The notes beneath the pieces are model-generated. The model did not search any database. It had not been told where the DNA came from and was given only the letters and a program-made list of their open reading frames with translations. From Streptomyces alboniger (lineage in GTDB: Bacteria > Actinomycetota > Actinomycetes > Streptomycetales > Streptomycetaceae), in the NCBI RefSeq assembly GCF_008704395.1, contig NZ_CP023695.1, positions 744,001-808,000 on the forward strand: a stretch of 64,000 nucleotides of DNA, in the 5' to 3' direction. Shown piece by piece: positions 35,346 to 44,051 of the stretch. Both the position numbers and the translations under genes were made by a program. How positions within the stretch are numbered: position 1 is the first letter of the stretch; each line of letters opens with the position of its first letter.

Positions 35346-36365
35346 ATGCTGTACGAGACGGTCGCCCGCTACGAGCTCTCCACCGCGGAGGCCGACCACA
35401 TACGCGCCGAGGCGCACACCCTCGCGACCACTCTGGCCGACCCCTGCGACCCCGCGCTCTACGACCATCACCTGTTCGCGGACACCGGGCTGCCCCCGCG
35501 CCTGCGGCGGTTCCTGCACACCTTCCGCCGTACCGAGTCGAGCGCGGGGCTCGTGATCGAGGGCTTTCCCGTGGACGACGGGGCCGTGGGGCCGACCCCG
35601 GGGCACTGGGAGGAGAGCCGGGGGATCCCGGCCACCCTGGAGCACGAACTGTTCCTCGCCATGTGCGGTACCGCGCTCGGCGAGCCCTTCACCTGGGCCA
35701 CACTCCAACTCGGCCGCATGATCACGGACATTCTCCCGATCCGCGGCGACGAGCGGCGGCAGAGCGGGCACGGCAGCGAGACCCTGCTCGAGTTCCACAC
35801 CGAGGACGGCTTCCACCCGGGCCGCTGCGACTATCTGCTGCTGTTCGGCATCCGCAACCACGAGCGGGCGCCGACCATCATGGCCTCGCTGCGGGACGTC
35901 AAGCTCAGCGATCGCGACCTCGACGCCCTGATGCGGCCGGACTTCGAGATCCTGCCGGACGACGAGCACATCCGGCAGCTCGAGGCCCGCTATCCGGACC
36001 ACCCCGCGCTGGCCCGTACCGAGGACATGCGGGACGACCCGCCGTCCGTGCCGGTGCTCTTCGGCGACCGGGACCGCCCCTACCTGCGCGTGGATCTGCC
36101 CTTCATGCGCTGCCGGGACGACGCCCCGCGCGCCCGGCACGCCCTCGCGGCACTCATGGAGGAGCTGGAGCGGGTGCAGCACTCCGTCGTCGTCGACCAG
36201 GGCAGTCTGCTCATCATCGACAACTATCTGGCCGTACACGGCCGCAAGCCCTTCCAGGCTCGCTACGACGGCACCGACCGGTGGCTCAAGCGCATGATCG
36301 TCAGTCGTGATCTGCGCAAGGGCGCCGCCGTGAACCTGTCCGGCAACCGCCGCGTCCTCTTCTGA
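35346..36365 (+). CDS. Clavaminate synthase-like Fe(II)/2-oxoglutarate oxygenase (VioC/AsnO-type amino acid hydroxylase)
   Basis: A 339-residue oxygenase. The first two iron ligands are His151 and Glu153 in EFHTEDGFHPGRCDYLLLFG, the third is His298 (LAVHGRKPFQARYDG), and Arg312/316 is placed for 2-oxoglutarate. The HTE motif followed by FHPxRxDYL is the hallmark of the VioC/OrfP/MppO/AsnO group, which hydroxylates free arginine, enduracididine or asparagine at C3. It is 88 bp after the exporter, with AAAGGAACC as ribosome site. It probably prepares a beta-hydroxylated amino acid for one NRPS module; arginine-type substrate is favoured by the acidic pocket in the last module. Confidence 0.88.
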   Translation: MLYETVARYELSTAEADHIRAEAHTLATTLADPCDPALYDHHLFADTGLPPRLRRFLHTFRRTESSAGLVIEGFPVDDGAVGPTPGHWEESRGIPATLEHELFLAMCGTALGEPFTWATLQLGRMITDILPIRGDERRQSGHGSETLLEFHTEDGFHPGRCDYLLLFGIRNHERAPTIMASLRDVKLSDRDLDALMRPDFEILPDDEHIRQLEARYPDHPALARTEDMRDDPPSVPVLFGDRDRPYLRVDLPFMRCRDDAPRARHALAALMEELERVQHSVVVDQGSLLIIDNYLAVHGRKPFQARYDGTDRWLKRMIVSRDLRKGAAVNLSGNRRVLF

Positions 36366-36439
36366 CCGCCGCTCCCCACCCTCCTCACCGCCCCCAGAGA
36401 ACACCCCACCCACCCCGCAGAGAAAAGGGAGAACGCGTC

Positions 36440-37177
36440 GTGCGCACCGTCGTCATCTCAGGAGCCTCCAGCGGCATCGGCCAGGCCACCGCCGAACGCT
36501 TCACCCGGGCCGGGGACCGAGTCGTGAACCTGGACGTCAAACCACCGGAGGACCCCACGGCGGCGGCCGGAACATGGCGGCACGTGGACGTGGCCGACTG
36601 GGCGCAAGTGCGGTCGGCGGTCGAGGACGTCCATCAGGAGACCGGACGCCTGGACGTGGTGATCGCGAACGCGGGCATCAGCGTCCGGCACGGGGTCCTC
36701 GAGCTGCGCGAGGCGGACGCCCGCCGGATCGTCGACGTCAACCTGCTGGGTGTGCTGGGGCTCTGGCAGTGCGCGGCGCGCGTCATGACGGCGCAGGGAC
36801 ACGGCACCCTGCTGGCCACGGCATCGGTCAACGGCAGCCGGGGCTACCCGCGTTACGCCGACTACAACGCCACCAAGGCGGGCATCCGCGCCCTGGCCCA
36901 GACCTTCGCCATGGAGCTGAGCCCCCGGGTGCGCGCCGTGTGCGTCAGCCCCGGCGCCGTGCTGACGCCCATGCAGCAGGCCGAGTACACCGACGAGATG
37001 TTCGCCGCGACCAACGCGCAGATCCCGGCGGGCCGGCACGCCGCCCCCGCGGAGATCGCGGCGGCGTTCTTCTACCTCGCGTCCGAGGAAGCACGGTTCA
37101 TCACCGGTCAGGAGCTGGTGATCGACGGCGGCGAGACGGCCGGCGCCACCACGTCGGCGTTCGGTACGGCGCTGTAG
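36440..37177 (+). CDS. SDR-family oxidoreductase of the NRPS cluster
   Basis: A 245-residue classical SDR with SGASSGIGQATA at the cofactor site (near residue 5), NAGISV, and the catalytic Tyr/Lys in RYADYNATKAGI. The end (FITGQELVIDGGETAG) is normal. The start is GTG 36440, with AAAAGGGAGA upstream. It follows the VioC-like hydroxylase by 74 bp and could oxidise the alcohol that the hydroxylase creates, or act on another tailoring position. It is not closely similar to the SDR beside htpG. Confidence 0.88.
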   Translation: MRTVVISGASSGIGQATAERFTRAGDRVVNLDVKPPEDPTAAAGTWRHVDVADWAQVRSAVEDVHQETGRLDVVIANAGISVRHGVLELREADARRIVDVNLLGVLGLWQCAARVMTAQGHGTLLATASVNGSRGYPRYADYNATKAGIRALAQTFAMELSPRVRAVCVSPGAVLTPMQQAEYTDEMFAATNAQIPAGRHAAPAEIAAAFFYLASEEARFITGQELVIDGGETAGATTSAFGTAL

Positions 37178-37229
37178 GGCGGGCCGGACGACGAAGCAGC
37201 AGCAGCAGCAGAAGGCGAGCAACGCGTAC

Positions 37230-38000
37230 ATGAAACAAGTGCACCTGACCAAAAGTCTGTTGGAGGTCGGCGCCGCCCCGGAGCGGGAAGGGCTCCCGGT
37301 CGCCCTGATCTTCCCCTTCGCCGGCGGCGGCGGTCACTCGATGAACGAATGGGTCGTCGAGTTCGCCCCGGCATGGCGGACAGTCGTCGTGCAGTACCCG
37401 GGCAGAGGCCGACGGCAGGCCGAACCCTTCGCGCGGTCGCTGCGAGAACTGGCCTATGCGGCAGTACGCGACCTGTTGTCCCTCGGCATGTCCGCGCCCT
37501 TGCTGATCGGTCACAGCATGGGGGCCCTTATCGCGCACTGCACAGCCACGGAACTCCAGCGGCATGGCGCCTCACCCCAGCTCCTGTTGGCCTCCGCGGG
37601 TCACCCACCCCACCGGGGAGTACCTCTGAGCGACGTACCTCTGTCAGTGGACCTCACTGACGCGGAACTCATCAAAACGCTCGACGCGCGGGGCGGAATC
37701 CATCCGCAAGTCCGGCAGGAGCGCGCCCTCCTGGATCTTTTCCTGCCGCAACTCCGCGCCGACCTCGGGCTGGTGCGTGAGCACCTCAGGAGAGGGAACA
37801 GCGCCGCCGTATCCTGCCCGCTCCTGGCGATGGGGGCGAGTGGCGACGAGGTGTCTCCCCCTGCCGAACTCCCGCACTGGTCGGCGCTCACGACGGGGGA
37901 GTTCGCCCAGAGGACATGGAAGGGAGGTCACTTCTACTTCCAGCACGGCCTCGACGGCCTCGCCGAGGAAGTCCGCAACATGCTCCAGAAACACGGGTGA
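37230..38000 (+). CDS. Type II thioesterase
   Basis: A stand-alone alpha/beta-hydrolase of 256 residues that clears wrongly loaded carrier proteins of NRPS/PKS lines. It has FPFAGGGGHSMNEW near residue 28, the nucleophile Ser96 in IGHSMGALIAH, and a late His in KGGHFYFQHG. It is the last gene of the NRPS operon and ends 6 bp from the convergent MarR gene. A short run of five AGC units (37195-37209) lies in the 52-bp gap before it. Confidence 0.92.
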   Translation: MKQVHLTKSLLEVGAAPEREGLPVALIFPFAGGGGHSMNEWVVEFAPAWRTVVVQYPGRGRRQAEPFARSLRELAYAAVRDLLSLGMSAPLLIGHSMGALIAHCTATELQRHGASPQLLLASAGHPPHRGVPLSDVPLSVDLTDAELIKTLDARGGIHPQVRQERALLDLFLPQLRADLGLVREHLRRGNSAAVSCPLLAMGASGDEVSPPAELPHWSALTTGEFAQRTWKGGHFYFQHGLDGLAEEVRNMLQKHG

Positions 38001-38006
38001 TGAGGC

Positions 38007-38447
38007 TCAGGCCCAGGGGTCGGTGATCTCGCGCAGCAGCGTCAGCGCCTCCCGCAGCTGCTTCATACGCCGCTTGCCGAGGTGCGTCTCCCACTCCTGC
38101 TCGACCTCGGCGACCACCGCGTCGGCAACCCGCTTCGCCGCCCACGCCTTCTCCGCTCCCCGCACCAGCCGCGCCCGCCTGTCGGTGGGGTCCGGCACCC
38201 GCCGCACATAGCCGGACTTCTCCAACTGGTCGACCAGGAAGCCGGCCGTCTGCTTGGTGATCTGTGCCTGCGCGGCCAGCTCCGTCAGCCGGGTGCCGTG
38301 CGGGCCGACACGCTGCATGACCCGTGCCTGCGCCGGCGTGAAGTCGTCGAAACCGGCTTCTGCCAGCGCGGCGAAGATCCGGTCCTCCAAGGCCCGGTAC
38401 GGAATGAACAGGAGCACGCCCGTGGTCAGCTCGCTCTCCGGAACCAT
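38007..38447 (-). CDS. MarR-family transcriptional regulator
   Basis: A winged-helix regulator of about 146 residues. The recognition region LTELAAQAQITKQTAGFLVDQL and wing VRRVPDPTDRRARLV are typical MarR. ATG 38447, with a GGAGG about 11 bases upstream, is preferred. The open frame continues to a GTG at 38492 that would leave almost no room for a ribosome site next to the operator-like repeats. It diverges from a DinB/maleylpyruvate-isomerase-like gene, with two TGAC/GTCA palindromes between them, so it probably represses itself and that neighbour. It could also be the nearest regulator to the NRPS cluster, but its apparent operator does not match the 43-bp element. Confidence 0.88.
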   Translation of the reverse strand: MVPESELTTGVLLFIPYRALEDRIFAALAEAGFDDFTPAQARVMQRVGPHGTRLTELAAQAQITKQTAGFLVDQLEKSGYVRRVPDPTDRRARLVRGAEKAWAAKRVADAVVAEVEQEWETHLGKRRMKQLREALTLLREITDPWA

Positions 38448-38497
38448 CTCGCCCACTCCCTCCACCCGTCCGTCGCCCCGTGATCGGCTCACAACCT

Positions 38498-38532
38498 TGA
38501 CTTTGGTCAGTGCCTCTGACTACTTTAGTCAG
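38498..38532. promoter_or_regulatory. Pair of MarR-type operator palindromes
   Basis: TGACTTTGGTCA (38498-38509) and CTGACTA-CTT-TAGTCAG (38516-38532) are two inverted repeats of the same TGAC/GTCA half-site, about 20 bp centre to centre, in the divergent promoter region. The second has perfect 7-bp arms. Confidence 0.65.
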
Positions 38533-38562
38533 AGAACCTTACCACTTGAGTGGGTGAGCCCC

Positions 38563-39186
38563 ATGACCGCTGTCCTCGGAACCGATGAGCGCTGGCAGAT
38601 CATCGACCGCGAGCGGGAGAGTCTGGCGGAGCTGCTGGAGAGCCTGAGCCCCGAGGACTGGGAGAGGCCCACCCAGTGCGGTGACTGGCGGGTGCGGGAC
38701 GTGGCCGCGCATCTGACCGTCGCGGCGCGCTCCACCTACCGCTGGGTACTGCGTGAGTTCGTGCGCGCACGCGGGAACGTCGACCGGATGATCCACGACT
38801 CCGCGGTCCGCGAGGCCGAGCGGCCCGTCGCCGAGATCGTGGCCAACCTCCGCGGGACCATCGGCTCCCGTCACCTCGCGCCCGGCACCACCCCACGCGA
38901 ACCCCTCCTGGACATCCTCGTCCACGGCCAGGACATCGCCCTCGCCGTCGGACGCGACCGCCCGATGCCCGCGCACGCCGCCCGCGACGCCGCCGACCGG
39001 GTCTGGACGATGCGGTTCCCGCCCCGCCCCTGGCCACTGCCGGAGGCCCGCCTGGTCGCCACCGACACCGACTGGGACCGCGGCAGGGGCGAGGAGATCC
39101 GCGGACCGGTCTCCGCCCTGCTCCTGCTGCTCACCGGCCGGACGGCCGCGGCCGAGGAGCGGCTGCACCGGGCCGACGGGTCATGA
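38563..39186 (+). CDS. DinB/mycothiol-dependent maleylpyruvate isomerase-like protein
   Basis: A 207-residue member of the TIGR03083 family (DinB-like four-helix metalloprotein). Visible landmarks are the CGDWRVRDVAAHLTVAARS block with a metal-ligand His and a later DILVHGQDIALAVGR block with a second His. Many actinobacterial relatives use mycothiol in detoxification. It is divergently transcribed from the MarR gene and probably under its control, which suggests an inducible response to a small organic compound. Start ATG 38563 is the only one giving the conserved N-terminus without crossing the operator repeats. Confidence 0.82.
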   Translation: MTAVLGTDERWQIIDRERESLAELLESLSPEDWERPTQCGDWRVRDVAAHLTVAARSTYRWVLREFVRARGNVDRMIHDSAVREAERPVAEIVANLRGTIGSRHLAPGTTPREPLLDILVHGQDIALAVGRDRPMPAHAARDAADRVWTMRFPPRPWPLPEARLVATDTDWDRGRGEEIRGPVSALLLLLTGRTAAAEERLHRADGS

Positions 39187-39193
39187 TGCCCTC

Positions 39194-39499
39194 GTGACAG
39201 CAGAGAAGGTCGAACACACCGAAGACGGTCGCTACATCATCGTCAAGGGGCGGCGGTGGCGGGCCACGGACCCCGGGCTGGCCGAGGATGTGAAGGAACG
39301 GCTGGTCCATCATCTGATGGCGGCCCGCCGGGCGGTTGCCGCCGCTCGCGACGACGAAGCCGCGCGCAAGGCGGCCCGAGCCCGCGTGCAGCTCGCGAAG
39401 ACGGGGCTGGGGGAACGCGGCACGGCGTGGTGGGACCTGACCCTCGCCGAACGACGCGGGCGTGCGGACGACTGCCTGCGCCGACTGGAGGCGGACTGA
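39194..39499 (+). CDS. Small conserved Streptomyces protein of unknown function
   Basis: A 101-residue soluble, highly charged and Ala/Arg-rich protein with a probable helical middle (residues 35-75). It starts at GTG 39194, 7 bp after the previous stop, so it is likely co-transcribed. The opening residues (VEHTEDGRYIIVKGRRWRA) resemble a group of short Streptomyces proteins sometimes labelled biopolymer transporter Tol, a label that nothing in the sequence supports. There is no signal peptide, metal motif or known domain that I can see. Confidence 0.75.
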   Translation: MTAEKVEHTEDGRYIIVKGRRWRATDPGLAEDVKERLVHHLMAARRAVAAARDDEAARKAARARVQLAKTGLGERGTAWWDLTLAERRGRADDCLRRLEAD

Positions 39500-39553
39500 G
39501 CAGCCCGTGGCCCGGCGCGCCGCACAGGTGAGGGCCCGAGGGGCGTCGCCGCC

Positions 39554-40851
39554 TCAGCTCGCGCGGCGCGCGAGGGCGCGGCGCAGCACCTTGGCGAGCA
39601 CGGCCGGACGGAACAGCAGCGAGGGCGCGGCCGTCATGTTCAGCACGCGGACGAACCGTGCCCATACGCCCGGGTCGTGCACGGCGAGCGCGAAGACGTG
39701 CTGGTTGTACCAGTGGGCGAAGCGTGCGGGCAGCGGTTGCCCGGTGGGGGCCCACATGAGGTCGGAACTGGTCGCCATGGTCCATGGGACGTGGACGACA
39801 CGGGCCGCGGCACGGTGGTAGGAGCGGCTGAGGCCGTCGAGGCCGGACACGCCGGCCCTGCGGCGGCGCAGCAGACGGCCGAGCAGCTCCGCTTCGAGCG
39901 CGGCGACCGTGAGCCCTTGTCCGTAGACCGGGTTGAAGACGCAGAGCGAGTCGCCGACCGCGATCAGGCGTTCGGGCCAGCGGGGGTTCTTGTGGTGGAG
40001 GCGCCATTCGTTGCCGGGGTTGGTGTAGCGGCGGATCTCTCCCTGCCGGGCGCCGCGCTTGATCTGTTCGGCGAGACGGGGGTTGCCGAGGCTGTGGGCG
40101 AAGTCGAGGTAACCCTCGTCGTCGGTGGGCGGCACCTGCTGGTCGAAGCCGAACAGTGAGCACATCCAGCGATGGTGCTCCACGGCCAGCACCACCCCGC
40201 CGCGCGGAACGCCGGGCGCGAAGGTCATCTGGTACGGACACGGGTGTGCATCCCCACGTGAGGAGCTGGCGGACGCGGGCGCGCCCGTCTTCGACTACGG
40301 CGAGCGGATGAGCTTCCTGCTGCCGACCGGCTACGCGCCGAGCGACCCGGTGGGCGTATCGATCCAGACCTTCACGCGCGACGAACTCGAACGTCGCCTG
40401 CGGCAACGGGTGTCGGCCCTCGCGGCGGTGCGACTGCTCTCGGCGACCCGCTGCGAGACGGTGACGGCGAGCGCCCCCGGCCGCCTGGACCGGGTCCGCT
40501 ACCGCACCCATGGCACCTCCGAGTCCGCCGAGGTCACCGCTGATCTGGTCGTCGACGCCTCGGGCCGCTCCACGTCCGTCGACCGGTGGCTAGCCGACGC
40601 GGAGCTGCCGGTGTCCGCCAAGACCGTCATCAGAGCGAAGATCACCTACACCTCGGCGTGCTACGAACGCCCGCCGCAGGACCAGCAGGACTTCGACGTC
40701 GCGACCGCAGCGGATCGCGCTCCAGGACAAGAACCTCGTCGAAGTGATCGGCCAGGACCCGCGCGGTCACGAGCCCGGCGTAGCCGCCACCGATGACGAC
40801 GGCCCGCTCCCAGCGGGCGCCGGGCGACGAGCTGTGCTGATTCTTGGCCAT
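39554..40851 (-). pseudogene. FAD-dependent monooxygenase broken by internal inversion and deletions
   Basis: Three pieces of what looks like one flavin monooxygenase lie in order, but the middle one is flipped. On the minus strand 40851 to about 40715 gives the N-terminal FAD-binding fold (VVIGGGYAGLVTARVLADHF then VLVLERDPL). On the plus strand about 40240-40705 gives the middle (REELADAGAPVFDYG, DELERRLRQRV, LVVDASGRSTSVDRWL). On the minus strand 40228-39554 gives the C-terminal half (VEHHRWMCSLFGFD, then the second FAD motif LIAVGDSLCVFNPVYGQG). About 60 residues between pieces 1 and 2 and perhaps 20-30 between 2 and 3 are missing. No complete product can be made, although the C-terminal fragment has an ATG at 40228. 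No clear inverted repeats flank the flipped part. Confidence 0.8.
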
Positions 40852-41273
40852 GACGGATCCCGTTCCCTAGTCCGCGAGTCCGCACAGGAGTATCGCCGCA
40901 GCCGTGACAGAGCCGGACCGGGCCCAGTCGTATTTCCGACCCCATGCCGTGAGGTGGGCCTCTGCGTGCGACGCCTCCGGTAGCCCCTCCACGCGCGGTC
41001 TCGCACCGCGCAAGCCAACCCGTCGCTCGCCGGGACGCGCCGCCGACTACGGCTGAATCCCGCCGGTACCCGGGCAAACATCGCGCGGGCCGGATCATCG
41101 CATCGAGCTAATGTCGTCGACTTTCCTTGGTGCGGCGGGCGAGGCGGCCCCTAGGGTTCTTCTGGATCTGGGCGGACTCTCGCCCATATACCCCCTTTCC
41201 TTTCCCCTCGTCCCTGGTGCCCGGCCGTTCCCCCGTACACGCGTCACACCCCTGCCCAAGGAGACCTCGCCCG
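40852..41273 (+). other. Intergenic region before the 2-MIB/encapsulin operon
   Basis: 422 bp with no credible gene. It includes a GGGCG-GACTCT-CGCCC inverted repeat (41170-41185) directly followed by a TATACC -10-like box (41187-41192), but no convincing -35 box. The operon promoter is probably in the last 100 bp. Confidence 0.55.
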
Positions 41274-42686
41274 ATGACTGTTGACTCGAGCCCGGACACG
41301 CGGCTGGAGCTGCCCCGGCAGTCCAGCCTGGGCACGGCCGCTGCCCGCAACCTCACCACCACGACCAAGTCCGGCCCGCAGATGCAGGAGATCACCTCCC
41401 GCTGGCTGCTGCGGATGCTCCCCTGGGTGGAGACCAAGGGCGGCGCCTACCGCGTGAACCGGCGCCTGAGCTACACCGTCGGCGACGGGTCCGTGGAGTT
41501 CGTCCAGGACGGCGCCGACGTCCGGGTGATCCCCCGCGAACTGGGTGAACTCGCGCCGCTGCGCGGCTTCGACGACGTGGAGGTGCTGACCGCCATCGCC
41601 GACCGGTGCGTCCAACGCGACTTCCGGAGCGGTGAGAGGCTGGTGGAGCGCGGCAGGCCCGCGGATGAGCTGTACCTGATCGCCCACGGCCGCATCAGCC
41701 AGACCACCGTCGGCAGGTACGGCGGCGAGGTCGCCCTTGAGGTACTCGCCGATGGCGACCACTTCGGAGAGCACGCTCTGCTGGACGAGGACGCCAGGTG
41801 GGAGCAGACCGCGATTGCCGAGACGCCCGGCACCCTGCTGACCCTGTCACGCGCCGACCTCGCGGCCGTGCTGTCCACGGCGCCGAGCCTGCGGGACCAC
41901 CTCGAAGACTTCAGGTCGCGTTCCCGCCGGCGGCAGAACCATCGCGGTGAGGCGGAGATCGCGATGTCGGCCGGGCACACCGGCGAGCACGAGTTGCCCG
42001 GCGCCTTCGTCGACTACGAACTGAAGCCGCGCGAGTACGAACTCTCCGTCGCGCAGACCATTCTGCGCGTCCACACGCGGGTCGCCGACCTCTACAACGG
42101 GCCGATGAACCAGACGGAGGAGCAGCTCAGGCTCACCATCGAGGCGCTGCGCGAGCGCCAGGAGCACGAGCTGATCAACAACCGGGAGTTCGGCCTGCTC
42201 CACAACGCCGACTTCAAGCAGCGGATCCAGCCGCACTCCGGCCCGCCGACCCCGGACGACCTCGACGATCTGCTCTGCCGCCGCCGCGGCTCGAAGTTCT
42301 TCCTGGCGCACCCCAGGACGATCGCGGCGATCGGACGTGAGTTCAACGCGCGCGGGCTCTATCCGGACCACGTCGACCTCGGCGGTCAGCAGGTCCCGGC
42401 CTGGCGAGGGGTCCCGATCCTCCCCTGCAACAAGATCCCCATCACCAAGGAGCGGACCAGCTCGATCCTCTGCATGCGTACCGGAGAGGAGAACCAGGGA
42501 GTCATCGGGCTGCACCAGACCGGCCTGCCGGAGGAGTTCGAACCGAGCCTGTCGGTCCGTTTCATGGGTCTCGACGAGAAAGCGATCACCTCCTACCTCG
42601 TCAGCGCCTACTACTCCGCCGCCATCCTCGTGCCGGACGCGGTCGGCGTACTGGAGAACGTACAGATCGCCCACTGGCCCAGCTAG
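41274..42686 (+). CDS. Family 2B encapsulin shell protein with cyclic-nucleotide-binding domain
   Basis: A 470-residue HK97-fold shell protein that self-assembles into a nanocompartment. A cyclic-nucleotide-binding-like domain (about residues 100-210; [20 protein letters not shown] is the phosphate-cassette region) is inserted near the N-terminus. The rest (e.g. [20 protein letters not shown], near 250-270) matches the phage-like shell core. No helix-turn-helix is present, so it is not a Crp-type regulator despite how such genes are often labelled. Family 2B shells are known to carry 2-MIB synthase as cargo, and that gene comes next, 38 bp downstream. Start ATG 41274 has AAGGAGACC upstream. 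Many terpene-type systems have two shell genes; only one is seen here. Confidence 0.87.
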   Translation: MTVDSSPDTRLELPRQSSLGTAAARNLTTTTKSGPQMQEITSRWLLRMLPWVETKGGAYRVNRRLSYTVGDGSVEFVQDGADVRVIPRELGELAPLRGFDDVEVLTAIADRCVQRDFRSGERLVERGRPADELYLIAHGRISQTTVGRYGGEVALEVLADGDHFGEHALLDEDARWEQTAIAETPGTLLTLSRADLAAVLSTAPSLRDHLEDFRSRSRRRQNHRGEAEIAMSAGHTGEHELPGAFVDYELKPREYELSVAQTILRVHTRVADLYNGPMNQTEEQLRLTIEALRERQEHELINNREFGLLHNADFKQRIQPHSGPPTPDDLDDLLCRRRGSKFFLAHPRTIAAIGREFNARGLYPDHVDLGGQQVPAWRGVPILPCNKIPITKERTSSILCMRTGEENQGVIGLHQTGLPEEFEPSLSVRFMGLDEKAITSYLVSAYYSAAILVPDAVGVLENVQIAHWPS

Positions 42687-42724
42687 CGGACCCGGCCAGC
42701 CGCCCACCCCACAAGGAGCCATGG

Positions 42725-44032
42725 ATGCCCGCGCCCGAGCTGACACCTCCGCAGTCCAGCCTGCCAGAGGCCGCGCCCTTCGGGTCGCACGTCCTCGCTG
42801 ACGCCGCGGCCCGAGTCCACGACATCAAGGCCGTCACCAGCGGCCCGACTTGCGCGTCCTCCCCGCCCGGCCCGCCCGCCCCACCCGTGCTCGACGCTCC
42901 TCCCCCCAGCGCTCCGGCGGCCGACGTGCCGGCGACGGGAACTGCCCTGGAGCGGGTCCTGCGCGGACCCAGCGGTCTGGGGACGGCGGGCCTGCGCCTG
43001 ATCCGGCGCGAGGAACCGGCGCCGCCTTCAAAACCGGCGGCGGCCCCGGCGGAGGGCCCGCCCGTTCCGGGTCTCTACCACCACCCGGTGCCCGAGCCCG
43101 ACCCCGCGAAGGTCGAGGAGGTCAGCCGCAGGATCAAGTCCTGGGCGTTGGACGAGGTAACCCTGTATCCAGATGAATGGGAGGAGCAGTTCGACGGCTT
43201 CTCCGTGGGCCGCTACATGGTGGCCTGCCATCCGGACGCCCCGAGCATCGACCACCTGATGGTCGCCACCCGGCTGATGGTCGCCGAGAACGCGGTGGAC
43301 GACTGCTACTGCGAGGACCACGGAGGCTCACCCATCGGCCTCGGAGGGCGCCTTCTCCTCGCGCACACCGCCCTCGACCCCCTGTACACCACGCGGGAGT
43401 ACCAGCCGCAGTGGGCACAGTCGCTGCACGCGGACGCACCTCGGCGGGCCTACCGCTCCGCCATGGAGTACTTCGTCCGGACGGCCAGCCCCGCTCAGGC
43501 CGACCGGTACCGGCACGACATGGCCCGACTGCACATGGGGTACCTCGCCGAAGCAGCCTGGGCCCAGACGGAGTACGCACCCGAGGTGTGGGAGTACCTG
43601 GCGATGCGCCAGTTCAACAACTTCCGCCCCTGCCCGACCATCACCGACACCGTCGGCGGCTACGAACTGCCGGCGGACCTGCACGCCCAGGCTGCCATGC
43701 AGAAGGTCATCGCGCTCGCCGGCAACGCGACGACCATCGTGAACGACCTGTACTCGTACACCAAGGAACTCGACGCTCCCGGGCGGCACTTGAACCTGCC
43801 CACCGTGCTCGCCGACCGTGAGGGCCTCTCCGAGCGGGACGCCTACCTGAAGGCCGTCGAGGTTCACAACGACCTCATGAACGACTTCGAGGCCGAAGCC
43901 GCCGCCCTGGCCGCCATGTGTCCCGTCCCGAGCGTGCTGCGCTTCCTGAAGGGCGTGGCCGCATGGGTCGACGGCAACCACTACTGGCACCGGACCAACA
44001 CCTACCGATACAGCCTGCCCGACTTCTGGTAA
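42725..44032 (+). CDS. 2-methylisoborneol synthase (terpene cyclase, encapsulin cargo)
   Basis: Cyclises 2-methylgeranyl diphosphate to the earthy odorant 2-methylisoborneol. The 435-residue protein has a disordered Pro/Ala-rich N-terminal extension (about residues 1-115) before the class I terpene cyclase domain. Mg-binding motifs are DDCYCE (192-197) and NDLYSYTKE (340-348). The extension, which includes the short conserved-looking stretch ALERVLRGPSGLGTAGL (74-90), is of the type that targets cargo into Family 2B encapsulins. The start is ATG 42725; an ATG at 42721 is in another frame. Confidence 0.95.
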   Translation: MPAPELTPPQSSLPEAAPFGSHVLADAAARVHDIKAVTSGPTCASSPPGPPAPPVLDAPPPSAPAADVPATGTALERVLRGPSGLGTAGLRLIRREEPAPPSKPAAAPAEGPPVPGLYHHPVPEPDPAKVEEVSRRIKSWALDEVTLYPDEWEEQFDGFSVGRYMVACHPDAPSIDHLMVATRLMVAENAVDDCYCEDHGGSPIGLGGRLLLAHTALDPLYTTREYQPQWAQSLHADAPRRAYRSAMEYFVRTASPAQADRYRHDMARLHMGYLAEAAWAQTEYAPEVWEYLAMRQFNNFRPCPTITDTVGGYELPADLHAQAAMQKVIALAGNATTIVNDLYSYTKELDAPGRHLNLPTVLADREGLSERDAYLKAVEVHNDLMNDFEAEAAALAAMCPVPSVLRFLKGVAAWVDGNHYWHRTNTYRYSLPDFW

Positions 44033-44051
44033 GAGAACCTGCGGTAAGAGA

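Noticed and set aside
37195..37211. AGC trinucleotide run before the type II thioesterase
   Set aside because: Only five full units; common by chance in GC-rich DNA. Noted in the gene entry but not called as a functional repeat.
40240..40705. Invertible DNA switch inside the monooxygenase gene
   Set aside because: No inverted repeats were seen at the joints, no recombinase gene is nearby, and coding sequence is missing at both ends, so a reversible switch is unlikely.
41274..42686. Crp/Fnr-type transcription regulator
   Set aside because: It has a cyclic-nucleotide-binding domain but no helix-turn-helix; length and the remaining sequence fit a Family 2B encapsulin.
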